A DNA stretch of 64,000 bases from Beta vulgaris subsp. vulgaris (lineage: Eukaryota; Streptophyta; Magnoliopsida; Caryophyllales; Amaranthaceae), in NCBI RefSeq assembly GCF_026745355.1, contig NC_079208.1, positions 57,894,892 through 57,958,891 of the forward strand, read 5' to 3'. The notes under the pieces were generated by a model. The model did no database searches, was not told the DNA's origin, and saw nothing but the letters and a program-made list of their open reading frames with translations. The position numbers were made by a program, and so were the translations under genes. Shown here in pieces: positions 45,385-56,176 of the stretch. Every line of letters begins with the position of its first letter. The stretch's first letter is position 1.

Positions 45385-47430
45385 TTAGCAAGGTTGCCAA
45401 ATGGAAAGAGCATAAAATGTTCTTCCTTTCCAACCTTGCAGCAACCAATTTCTATCCTCATCCACCACAAAATCCTTGTGGTAATTAGCTTTCACCATGG
45501 CCTTTGCTCTATCGAAAAACTCCCTCTCGAATGGGAGCTGCCTTAGTCCGGCTCTTGTTGTTCTCACCTGCCACTGCTTGTATGTTTCAGGCCTTTGAAT
45601 CCTTTCAGTGCCCTCACAAGCTATGACATTTAAAGCTTCTTTTCCAAACACCTCACTCTCAATCAGCAACCGTGCATGATCTTCACGCGGAAGAGTTTCT
45701 TCAAAAATATCGAAAATAGCAGAGTAGTGGAAGATTGCCTCTCTGAAACGAGTGATAAAGAATGGAGCGTTGAACGTGCCATTGACAACCCCATGAATGA
45801 ACAGGCGAGGATTTAGCTGTTTGATTAGCTTTAAGAAAGCATCCTTTTGACTGTCTGCCTCAACTGTTTCATCAGGTAATGTTCCAGATCGGCACATACA
45901 GTTGATGATTACCAGTTCATCATCCTCAATTTTTATATCATCTGGTCGTATCCTGTCCAACTTCTCTGCAATGGCCTGATACTGGAAAGGCACGCTAAAT
46001 CTCTCACAATAACCTGCCAAACGTCGTCCTGTTGCCTCAACCCTTTCTGCTGGTCGAAATCCTTGCTGAGGGTAGTCTATTCCAGTAATGCGAAGTATAG
46101 CCGGGCCACCAGGTCTCTTTGCAAGATTCTGTATGAGACAAGGCCATTGCAAACCCAAGTACACACCAAAATCAATAATGTGGATTTTTGTTGCTTTCTC
46201 AGCCAACTTCAAGATTGCGGTGTTAGCCATGAAAAAATTCAGTCGTTGGTACGGAATAGCTGACACATATGTCCTGTACGCTTTGAATAAGTCCGATGAT
46301 GACATACGTGCATCAACAATATTACCAGATATTGTTGAGCCAGTGCTAGCTAAGCGTGCCTCAAGACCATTAGCAAAATAATGGGCAAGCCTCTGGATGC
46401 TATCACCATATGGTGATGAATGCTGCCTTATTTGCTTAAGCCTCTCATTTGCAACTCTAAGATCAAAGCTTGAAACTGCTTGAGCACAGTGATTGAGAAG
46501 GGTCCCCAGATCCACCTCTTCCACTACATTATTCTGCTTCTTGCCACGCGTTATTTTACCCTTGGAGCCTTTTTCCTGCAACTTCTTGCTCTCTTTATCA
46601 TGTAAGGAAAGATCATTTAAGTTTTCCCCGCATAGAAGTACATCATCGTACTGTTCCATCTCAACATAATCTTCATTAGAAGAAGCTTGCTGCTTATTAC
46701 TTCTTCCTCCTCCATGAGCACCATCATCTCTCTGACGGTTCTTCTTTCTCCTTGATCGACTCTCCACCTTATCTTCTTTTTTCAAGGCTGCTGACGAAAC
46801 TGTGCTGGCAGGGGAGGTCGCTATCCCGTCTGCACAATCATCACTATTGCTTGACCCCGAAGATTGGGAATTTTGTTTCACCAGAGGATGAGAAAGATCA
46901 CTCAAGCTTATAATAGGCTCAGGCGGTGTTTGATTCATCCCCACGTTCGACTCAATAGTGGTGTCACCATTGGAATAACCCTCAACCCCATAACTACTAT
47001 CCCAACTCCTCTCAAAACTAACATCTGGGTTTTCAATACTTTGATCTAAAAATGATGTAAGGTCATCACAAGGTGAATATTCCTCTCCTAAAGCATCATA
47101 CAAAGATTTTTCAGTCGCTTCGAGAGCCCTGACATCTTGTACAGAAGCAGGAATCTCATCCAAATTCTCTTCCAGAAGAATATCACTCAAAAATTTAAGA
47201 CAAGCATCAGAAAAATCAGGTGCATCTAAGGAATCTGAACTTACACAACTCTCATTAAACTCAACAGATTGAGGTTTTTGATCAACCAAAGTATTATTTT
47301 CAAAGATGTCACCTAAACTAATCCCATTTCCAAAGTCTTGATGAGTGAAAAAGTTTGAAAGCAACTCAGGATTGTATTTAAGTTCATAGCTCAGGCTCTC
47401 TAATTCAGGATCAACAAGAACAGGATACAT
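45385..47430 (-). CDS. GRAS transcription regulator, LISCL subfamily (minus-strand copy 1)
   Basis: Single coding exon, 681 aa, starting at MYPVLVDPELESLS (ATG 47430-47428). The frame is open further upstream, but that stretch is leader conserved with the other copies. N-terminal motifs are DFSDACLKFLSDILLEENLD and ATEKSLYDALGEEYSP, followed by a Ser-rich and basic linker. The GRAS domain (~305-681) has VDLGTLLNHCAQAV, IHIIDFGVYLGLQWP, RRLAGYCERFSVPFQYQ, FIHGVVNGTFNAPFFITRF and NWLLQGWKGRTF, ending LSIWQPC. It lacks the SSANGI-type residues before KKLQ that copies 2 and 3 carry, and has IPYQRLNFF where they have KRMSFF, so it is the most diverged of the three. A leader intron lies at 47538-47712 (donor CCAG|GTATTT). 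Confidence 0.95.
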   Translation of the reverse strand: MYPVLVDPELESLSYELKYNPELLSNFFTHQDFGNGISLGDIFENNTLVDQKPQSVEFNESCVSSDSLDAPDFSDACLKFLSDILLEENLDEIPASVQDVRALEATEKSLYDALGEEYSPCDDLTSFLDQSIENPDVSFERSWDSSYGVEGYSNGDTTIESNVGMNQTPPEPIISLSDLSHPLVKQNSQSSGSSNSDDCADGIATSPASTVSSAALKKEDKVESRSRRKKNRQRDDGAHGGGRSNKQQASSNEDYVEMEQYDDVLLCGENLNDLSLHDKESKKLQEKGSKGKITRGKKQNNVVEEVDLGTLLNHCAQAVSSFDLRVANERLKQIRQHSSPYGDSIQRLAHYFANGLEARLASTGSTISGNIVDARMSSSDLFKAYRTYVSAIPYQRLNFFMANTAILKLAEKATKIHIIDFGVYLGLQWPCLIQNLAKRPGGPAILRITGIDYPQQGFRPAERVEATGRRLAGYCERFSVPFQYQAIAEKLDRIRPDDIKIEDDELVIINCMCRSGTLPDETVEADSQKDAFLKLIKQLNPRLFIHGVVNGTFNAPFFITRFREAIFHYSAIFDIFEETLPREDHARLLIESEVFGKEALNVIACEGTERIQRPETYKQWQVRTTRAGLRQLPFEREFFDRAKAMVKANYHKDFVVDEDRNWLLQGWKGRTFYALSIWQPC

Positions 47431-48189
47431 TATTAAAACAAAACAAAAAAAAAAACAGGGTTTTTGGCTAATTTCTCTCAGACAAAAGATCAAACAAATT
47501 GTGGGTATGAAAGAAAATTGGTTTTTTCACTACAAATCTGAAGAAATATAAGGTACAGAAGAATAATCTAGCAGCCAAGTGGAACAAAAGTCAATCTCAA
47601 ACATCTAACAAAAGGATAAACTAACACAACATATAAATTAAAGATTTTGACTTTCTGGGTGACTAAAAATGTTTAATCCAGTGAAAAAAAACAGAGTTGC
47701 TAGAAGAAATACCTGGAAGAGAGAGAATTGTAGAAAATAAAGCCAAGATCTACAGCTAAAGGACCAACATATCACTCATTTATATAATACTTCTATAAAG
47801 AAATTAAATATACTCCATAGGAACGTTCAAGGAACAAACTTGTGTTTGTATAAAAAGAAAAGTGACACTGACGACATTTATAGATTTCGGTCAACTTTTT
47901 AAGGATTTGTTCTTCTGTATCAAATAAACAACGTTAGTTTTGGTATTGCAAATCATGATTTGGTTTAAAGTTGTAAAGTAGGATGGATTCGTCCACCTCA
48001 AATAAAAAAAAGTATATGAATTCGTTGTCAGATTTTGGATCCATATTTCATACTCGGATACTCCTTCCGTATTTTTTTAGTTTATTCATGCGAAGGAAGA
48101 GATTATAAATAGAGAAACGACAATGTAGATAGAGAACTAAAAAGTTGATTTAAATATTAAAAATATCAATGATATGGGTGGAAAAAGAA
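47431..48189 (-). promoter_or_regulatory. Leader, leader intron and promoter of GRAS copy 1
   Basis: Intron 47538-47712 splits the 5' UTR. A minus-strand TATATAAATGAGTG (about 47775-47790) is the likely TATA region; TAAATGAGTGAT-like sequence recurs upstream of copies 2 and 3. A lone MITE-like ACTCCTTCCGTATTTTTTTA lies near 48060. Confidence 0.55.
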
Positions 48190-48305
48190 TAAGAAAGTAG
48201 GTGAGACATGTTACCAATGATAAAAAGAGCAAAGCCAAATATTACTTGAATCGATCATTCTCGTGCTGGGAGTTATTCTTGGAGTAGTATTTGGAGTGCA
48301 AAGTC
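48190..48305 (+). pseudogene. LINE remnant, left part (split by the copia insertion)
   Basis: The plus frame reads KAKYYLNRSFSRAGSYSWSS then IWSAK, typical of the segment after reverse transcriptase in plant L1-type LINEs. The reading continues at 53441 beyond the copia element. Too short and broken to be functional. Confidence 0.75.
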
Positions 48306-48549
48306 TGTGAATTAGCATAGGTATAACAACATGAAAGAGTATTTTAGAGAGAAAAGAGAGAGAGAGGAAGTTTGTTATTACTGTAAGTCTGTAATGATAG
48401 AAATCGTTTCTACAAAGAGAAAGAAAAAAGATAACAGGCTACTTATAGTAGCTAAGGACAGTTACAAAGTAGTTACAAAGTTTGTTACAGTAGGTAACAA
48501 CTTATTACACATATAACAGAAAAGTAAAACTAGTTTATTAGTCTTCATA
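48306..48549 (-). repeat. 3' LTR (element orientation)
   Basis: 244 bp. It contains an extra ~8 bp (TAAGTCTG) and one extra AG unit relative to its partner at 53201-53435. Confidence 0.92.
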
Positions 48550-51500
48550 TCCCCCCTTCAAGCTGGACATGTGAGGAGTCCACAAGTCCAAGCTTGGAAG
48601 CAAGTAGCTGATGCTGAGGACCTGGAAGAGGCTTAGTGAGTAAATCTGCCAGCTGCAATTGACTAGAGATGTGAGAAGTTTTGAGAAAACCAGCTCCAAC
48701 CTGCTCTCTCACATAATGACAATCTCTTTTCAAGTGTTTAGTTCTTTCGTGGAAGACTGGATTCTGCGCAATATGTTGAGCAGCAGTGTTATCACAGTAT
48801 AAATAAATAGGAGTAGGAACATGAATCTGCAAATCTTGAAGTAATCCTTCCAACCAAACTACTTCAGAAGCTGTGCTAGACATACTTCTGTATTCTGCCT
48901 CAGCAGAAGATTTACTAACTGTTTTCTGCTTTTTAGTCTTCCAAGAGACTAAGTGTGAACCCAAGAAAATGCAATATGCACTTAAAGATCTACTACTGAA
49001 AGTACAAGTACTCCAATCAGCATCACTGTAAGCTTTGAGAATCAAATCAGAATATGCTGAATAAAACAAACCCAAATTCAGTGTAGTCTTTAAGTACCTA
49101 ACCACATACATAACTGCTTGCAAATGAGGTTTTCTTGGACAACTTAAAAACTGACTTAAGTGTTGTGTGGCATAGGAAAGGTCTGGCCGAGTAATATTAA
49201 GGTACAACAGCTTACCCACCAGCTTCCTATAATGTTCAGGTTCTTCTAAAATGTCCCCAAATTCAGTAGAGAGACCTAAGCCCTTGGGAAGAGGAGAGGA
49301 AACAGGCTTGGAGTTGCCAAGATTTAGATCCTTGATGATGTCTAGAATATACTTTCTTTGACTTAACAAAGTCCCTGATTCATTTCTGATTACTTCAATA
49401 CCCAAAAAGTATTTAAGATCTCCCAGATCTTTGATTGTAAAAGCTTCATGCAACTGTTGTTTGACAACATCTATCTGAGATTGAGATGTTCCAGTAAGCA
49501 CCATGTCATCTACATACACTAAGATGACAATGAATTCACCATGTAACTCACGAGTAAACAAGGAATAGTCTTGTTTAGATTGTATGAAACCAATATTAAA
49601 CAGAAACTTGCTAAGTTCCTTATTCCATTGACGAGAAGCTTGCTTTAATCCATACAAAGATCTCTTAAGGAGACACACTTCACCAGCTTTTGCTTTATCA
49701 TAACCAAGAGGGGGCCTCATGTAAACTTCCTCTTCTAAGTAGCCATGAAGAAAAGCGTTATTTATGTCAAGTTGACATAAAGGCCACTGTTTTGCAGTTG
49801 CAAGAGAAACAATGACTCTAACTGTTGCAAGCTTGGCAACAGGTGAAAATGTATGAGTGAAATCCTCACCCTCTACTTGTTGGTAACCAGTAGCAACAAG
49901 CCTTGCTTTAAAACGTTCTACACTCCCATCTGCTTTGTGCTTGATTTTAAATACCCATTTGGAGCCAATAGCTTTCTTTCCTTGTGGTAAGGAAGTAAGT
50001 AACCAAGTCTCATTAGTTTCAAGTGCATTAAGTTCTTGTTGCATAGCTTGTTTCCATTCAGGGAATTGAATAGCTTGCTGATATGTAGTAGGTTCAGGAA
50101 TATGAGTGACATTAGATTGAACAGAAAAGGAATGAGAATTGGAAGAAACAGGAAGGGTAGGACAAATGAAGTCTTGCAACTTAACTAGAGGTTTAGAAAC
50201 TCTACTAGAATGTCCAGTAACAGGAATATTGACAGTATGATGTATATTATTTGATAGAGACATAGAAGCTGTAGTAGATGCAGGAGAATTAAGAGGTGGA
50301 TTAATAGAAGTAGAAGGTTGTGCAGTAGATAGTAAAGGAGATGGATTAGGAGAAGCTGAATGATGAGAATCAGAAGAAGAATGTGTTGTAGGAGTTGTAA
50401 GAATATGAGAAAGATCCATATTAGAATTGTTAGAAATAGGTGAGTCATTTGAATTTTCAAATGAAACAATAGAAGGATTATTAGTAACAAAAGAAGAAAT
50501 AGAATTAGGAGAGTGATGAAAGGGAAAAATAATTTTCTTGAAATATGACATCTCTGCTAACAAAGCATTTATGTGACTCTAAGTCATAGACTTTGAATCC
50601 CTTTTGACCAAAAGGATAGCCTATAAAAATGCATTTCTTAGCTCTAGGACTAAATTTGTCTTTATTTCTATCCATGTTGTATGCAAAACATAGGCATCCA
50701 AAAATTCTCAGCATTGAATAGTCAGGAGGTTTGCCAAATAATATTTCAGAAGGAGTTTTCCAATTAGTAACAGAAGAAGGAAGGATATTAATCAAGTATG
50801 TTGCTGTTAACAGACAGTCACCCCAGAATTTTGAAGGTAACTTGGCATGAAACTTGAGAGCTCTAGCTACTTCAAGTAGATGTCTATGTTTGCGTTCAAC
50901 ACGACCATTTTGTTGTGGTCTACCAACAATGCTATTCTGATTAAGAATACCTTTATTCATGAACAATGATAAACATTGATCTTGAATATTTCAGTGCCAT
51001 TATCTGTCCTAATAACTTTGATGGTAGTATGAAACTGATTTTCTATTTGAAGAATGAAAGTGGAAACAGTCCTGTAAACTTGCATTTTATTATGAAGAAG
51101 GTAGGTCCAAGTACACCTACTATGATCATCAAGGATAGTAAGGAAGTAAGAGGCTCCTGAAATTGATTTGTGTTTATAGGGACCCCAAAGATCAATGTGA
51201 ATAAGATCAAAGCAATTGGCAGCCCTATTAAGGCTTCTAGGGAATGGAAGTTTGTGATGTTTTGCATACACACAGATTTCACAAAAATAGTTGTTTAAGT
51301 GATTACAATCACATATTCCTAAGTGTTTCATTTTGGATAATGAAATGTGGCCAAGTCTAGCATGTAACAGATCAATAGAAAGATTAGAAGATTTGGAAGA
51401 TTTTGATAGAGTAGAAGATTGAGAAACAGAAGCTGGAGAGTGAGAATTAGAATCAGCAACAACAACATTAGTAACTATAGGAAAAAATTTGTGTATATTA

Positions 51501-53087
51501 GTAGAAACAGATTTTTGTGAAGAATTGAGCAAGTACAAACCACCTATTTTAGGTGCTGTACCAAGATGATGTGTAGTATTAGGAATAAGAAATATGCACT
51601 CATGTGATCTGAAAATTACTTCAATAGCAGCATCATCTATCAATTTCCCAACTGAAAGCAAATTATGCTTAAAACTGAGCACATATAAAACATCTTTGAG
51701 AACAAGGTTAGGAAACACATCAACATCTCCAATTTCAGACACATAAGAACAAGTTCCATCAGGCAATCCAATTTTAACAGACTTGGATAACTTTCTTTTA
51801 TGTATAAATAATTTATCATCAAAAGCCATATGATCTGTGGCACCAGAATCCACAATCCAAATACCAGTAACAGAAGTAAGCAAAGATATACCTGCACAAT
51901 TGGCATATGAAACAGAATTGTTGGAAGATTCTCCAACAACTTGCTTGCCTTTCATTGCTTTCATAACTTCAGTCATTATAGATTGTATCATGGCAGAGTC
52001 ATGAACTTCAGTATTGTGATAAGAAGTAGCAGAAGGTCCAGCAGCACTATATTCAAGAGGATCATCTCCTGCATAATCAAGATGATCTGGAACAGACACT
52101 TGTGCAGCAAGCTTGGTAGTGACCCCATATTTCTTTGTAAACCATTCTGGAAAACCTTTAAGTTTGAAACAAACATCTCTAGTGTGTCCTTGCTTCTTAC
52201 AATAATCACACATTCTCTCCAGTTTCTCCTTTCTCCAATCCTTCTTGTAAGAATTCTTAGCATAAGAGTGTTGTTTCTGCTGAACAGCAAATGCACTAAC
52301 CTCATGACTTCCTGGACTAGCATTCATACTACTCACTTCCTTCTGTTTTTCCATCTGTTGAGCCAAATAAAATGCTCTACTAATAGATGGAAGAGGATCC
52401 ATAGCAAGAATATTGCTAATTGCATTATCAAATCCACTATTAAGACCTAATAGAAACTGCATTAGCTTCTCTTCAGAATCAAATTCAGATAACCTCTTCA
52501 AGAAATTGCAACTACACTTCAGCAAAACACCACAAGTACAGGTTGGTAAGCTTCTGAGGTTTTGTAATTCATCCCAAAAACGCTTCAATTTTCCATAATA
52601 CATCATAATGGACTGATTTTCTTGCTTAAGGTTGTCTAACTCGCGTTTCAATTGATAAATCTGAGGTCCATTAGATTGACCATAGCATTCACCAATTTCA
52701 TGCCATAATTGTGCAGAACTATCAACAAAAGTAAAGTTCTCTCCAATTTCTTCATTCATTATATTCATTAACCAGCAAATCACAAGATAATCACATCTCA
52801 TCCAGCGATTATAATCCTTATGTGATTCATCAGGTTTAACAAGAGTTCCTTCAATAAAACCTATTTTATTCTTCGCAATCAAAGCTCTTCTCACATTACG
52901 TTTCCAGCTAATAAAATTGCTACCATTGAGATTAATCGAAACCAATTTACTTGCAGTTTGATCTGAACTTGTAATTAATAAAATCATTATAAGCAAGACT
53001 TACATTTACATTTCCAGAATTCGTATTATTCTGATTAGAAGATGATGAATCGCCTCCATTTTCAGCATTAACCTCAATTTCCACCAT
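48545..53087 (-). pseudogene. copia gag-pol polyprotein interrupted by frameshifts
   Basis: Likely start at 53087 (MVEIEVNAENGG). Gag carries LNGSNFISWKRNV and a CX2CX4HX4C knuckle (CDYCKKQGHTRDVC). Protease has WIVDSGATDHM. Integrase has HARLGHISLSKMKHL...CEICVYAKHHKLPF and VIRTDNGTE. RT has YVDDMVLTG. RNase H has SSAEAEYRSMSS and [17 protein letters not shown], ending at 48545. The frame shifts near 52990, 50965 and 50545, each consistent with a one-base indel; homology resumes immediately in another frame. Not translatable as one polyprotein as written. Confidence 0.88.
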
Positions 53088-53200
53088 TTTTAATGAAGCA
53101 AGAAGAATACAGATTTCAATAGAATTTCAGCGGAATAGAAAGAATCTTCAAAGATTCAAGAATTATACGCAGAAAATGATCAATTTCCGCTCTGATACCA

Positions 53201-53435
53201 TGTGAATTAGCATAGGTATAACAACATGAAAGAGTATTTTAGAGAGAAAAGAGAGAGAGGAAGTTTGTTATTACTGTAACGATAGAAATCGTTTCTACAA
53301 AGAGAAAGAAAAAAAGATAACAGGCTACTTATAGTAGCTAAGGACAGTTACAAAGTAGTTACAAAGTTTGTTACAGTAGGTAACAACTTATTACACATAT
53401 AACAGAAAAGTAAAACTAGTTTATTAGTCTTCATA
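53201..53435 (-). repeat. 5' LTR (element orientation)
   Basis: 235 bp, partner of 48306-48549, followed inward by the primer-binding site. Confidence 0.92.
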
Positions 53436-53440
53436 AAGTC

Positions 53441-54670
53441 TTAGTTAAATAAGGTATTTTGTGGCGCATAGGGATTGGGAAGCAAGTTAATATTTGGAGT
53501 GATCCGTGCATGGTTGGTGAAGAAGGGAGGTTCATTACAAGTCCACATATTGCAGGTGTCAATAAAGTTTGTGATCTCATTGATGACTGGAATGGAGCGG
53601 AACTTTAATTTATTTGCATTTCCATGAACGAGACCAACAACGTATTTTTTCTATTTCTCTAAGTTTGAGAGCCCCTAATGACTATCTAACTTGGGGCTTC
53701 TCAAAGAATGACATATATTCTACAAAAACAACTTACATGCTTGGCAGGGGAGGTGATTTTAAAGCTTTTCATGTAGTGTAGATGGAGATATGGGGTATGG
53801 AAGTCTCTCCAAAAGTTAAACATGTCTTGTGGAGACTTTGCTCTAATAGTCTTCTTAAACATCGTCACATGTTGGATGATGCAGCGTGTCCTTGGTGTGT
53901 TGCGAAAGACGAGACGAGCGCACACACTCTTGTGCATTGCACGAGAGTGCTGGAGTTGTAGTGCGATAGTGGCTGCAAGCAACTAGTGGATAATATCGGT
54001 GAGAGTTGGTGGTAGGATGGAAGGGTTGTGGCAAATTGAGGAAAAAGGCAGCGATACTTGAGTGGAGTATTTGGATGGAGCAGAACATCAAAGTGTTCGA
54101 TGGCAAGACCACCCCTAAGAAGGTGATTCTTGTGCGAGTCGAGCGCTTGGCTTTCGAACATAATACCTACTCGCAGCAAGTATATAAGAATCATGTGCCG
54201 AGGAGTGTATCGAGTGCTAACAGTTGGCAAGCATCAACTTCGGGTGTGATCAAGATCAACTCGGATGCATCTTTGGTGACATAAGGGTGGGTTGGATTGG
54301 GAGTGGTGGCAAGGGATGAGAAGGGTGATATTCTTTTTTGCTGCAACTCGTCGTGCTCGTGCTCGGTGGCCCTTAAAGGTAGCGAAAAGTAAAGCTCTTC
54401 TTCTAGCTATCAAGCTTGCCAAGTGACATGGCTATGATAACATTATCTTGGTGTTGGATAGTCAAGTTATGGTGAACCGTCTTTCAAAAGCAGTAGTTTA
54501 TTTTTCTGATTCGGATAGTGTCTTAGAAGATATCTTGTCTTTTAATTGTTATTTCAATTTTATTGTTTGGTCTCATGTCAAGAGAGGTGGGAATATAGTC
54601 GCCAATCATCTTGCCAAAGTAGTTCCTTTTGGTATACATATATCATATGTACATATATATAAAAAAAATT
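53441..54670 (+). pseudogene. LINE remnant, right part: zf-RVT and RNase H-like region
   Basis: The reading resumes from 48305: ILWRIGIGKQVNIWSDPCMV, then (after stops and frame changes) VSPKVKHVLWRLCSNSLL and CPWCVAKDETSAHTLVHC of the zf-RVT domain. Next comes an RNase H-like region with IKINSDASL, GLGVVARDEKGDI, VLDSQVMVNRL and HVKRGGNIVANHLAK. Multiple stops and frameshifts show it is dead. It matches the C-terminal half of plant L1-type LINE ORF2 (often annotated 'putative ribonuclease H protein'). Confidence 0.82.
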
Positions 54671-56176
54671 AACGAAAAAAAATACTTACACACTCGGATA
54701 CTCCTACTATGTATACTCTAATTCAACTCTATAACTATTGTGTATGGACAAACCAATGACTTATGAGCAGTGGCGAATCCACCATTTGAGAGGAGGGGAG
54801 AATCTATATATCATATGGATTTTAATGTAAACTTTGAAAACAAAATTAAAAAATTGCAAGTAATTAGGTTTGACCCATAGACATGAAATCATAAAAACTA
54901 AAGTAATTATGTTGTATATTTTTGCAAAATATAGTAGATATCTAAAATCTTAGGGGGCCATGGCCCACCACAGCTCCCCTTGGTCCAACCACTACGTAGG
55001 AAAGAACTTTTTTATATTTATCACCATACATCACTTTTTGACAGGATCACCATACATCATTACTTAGGCAATAAATTGTAAATATGAAGTAAATGTACTG
55101 CATACTCTTTTTTATATACTACTATGTAGCTACTTTGTGTGGACAAAGGATACGTTGATAATCAGAGAAGTATAATGAAGTATTTGACTACCTTGTTATG
55201 TTCAAATATCCATGCCTTTACCTTACACTGAGTTACACATAATACAACATTATGTCTAAATTAGAACTCAGAAAAGTAGTAACATTCTTTGTTATTCATT
55301 AAGCAATTAAAAGACAATTATATCTCATTCCCTCACATGTATCTTACAAATCACAATAATATGATCTTGAAATAACACTAGTTGAAGCTATTAGTATGTT
55401 GGCTAGCTTTCTACCTTCCACAGGAGGGACCAGGTTTCGAATCCTAGTACAATCAAACAAATGTGTGGGGTTGTTGTGTGGGGAGGAGGGTATCGTTAAT
55501 TGGGTTGGGGTCTATCCTGAGATAACACGAGTTGTACATTGACAAATGTCATGTTTAAGTGATTGTCAAGCTTAAAAAGCAAAAGAAAGAATAGCATACC
55601 CTAGAAATACAATATTTTTTATATTACGGGCCTGAACTGAACTGAACTGAAGTGAAATGAATAGTGATATGTGCGAGTAAAAGTATAATTTTTATACTAC
55701 GGGATTGAATTGAACTGAACTGAAATGAATAGTGATATGTGAGAGTAAAAGTATTGTCCAGAACTGAACTGAATTGAACTCAAATGAATTGAAATGAACT
55801 GAATTGAACTAAAGTAAACTAAATTGAACTGGACTGGATTGAAAATAAGCTGAGGAGAACAGACCCTACTTGTTAAATTATGACTAAATTTTATTCAGAG
55901 GACCTGCTACCCAAAATCTGATTCAAGCATCTGATCACATAAATTTAAGCAATTGCAATTTGCAAGACAGCCCAGTCCCTGGATCAAGCAAGAGAAAGGT
56001 AAGAAGAAACGACATAAAGAAAGAAGTTCTCAGCTGTCTTCATTATAATCAAACGAAATCTTAACCAAAAGATTCAAGAATTTTACACTATATTACAAAA
56101 ATTGGAAGTGGAAGGGGGGAAATAATAAGGCTAAAGTTTACATAAACATATGCAACAAAGTACCTCCACTTTGTTG
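54671..56176. other. Spacer with degraded repeats
   Basis: No gene. 54762-54992 starts GTGGCGAATCCACC and ends TGGTCCAACCAC, perhaps an old hAT-like element. 55386-55540 has a tRNA-like GGCTAGCTTTCTACC...GGTTTCGAATCC block (possible SINE). 55630-55860 is a degenerate run of GAACTGAA-type units. 55904-56000 is homologous to 59550-59605 plus 61228-61290, downstream of the third GRAS copy. Confidence 0.5.

Larger units (their letters stand above)
48306..53435 (-). mobile_element. Full-length Ty1/copia LTR retrotransposon inserted in a LINE remnant
   Basis: LTRs at 48306-48549 and 53201-53435 are flanked by the 5-bp duplication AAGTC (48301-48305 and 53436-53440). The primer-binding site beside the right LTR reads TGGTATCAGAGCGG (initiator-Met tRNA type), and a polypurine tract (GAAGGGGGGA on the minus strand) precedes the left LTR. 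In element orientation the LTRs run TATGAAGAC...TTCACA, so the 5' end is TA rather than TG. LTR differences are an (AG) unit, an ~8-bp duplication, an A-run change and one substitution, implying a recent insertion. Confidence 0.95.

Noticed and set aside
50185..50490. Leu-rich 101-codon frame on the minus strand
   Set aside because: It is an out-of-frame reading of the Ser/Thr-rich linker of the copia polyprotein, not a membrane protein.
54761..54993. hAT element with GTGGCGAATCC ends
   Set aside because: The ends are only partly complementary and the flanks show no clear 8-bp duplication.
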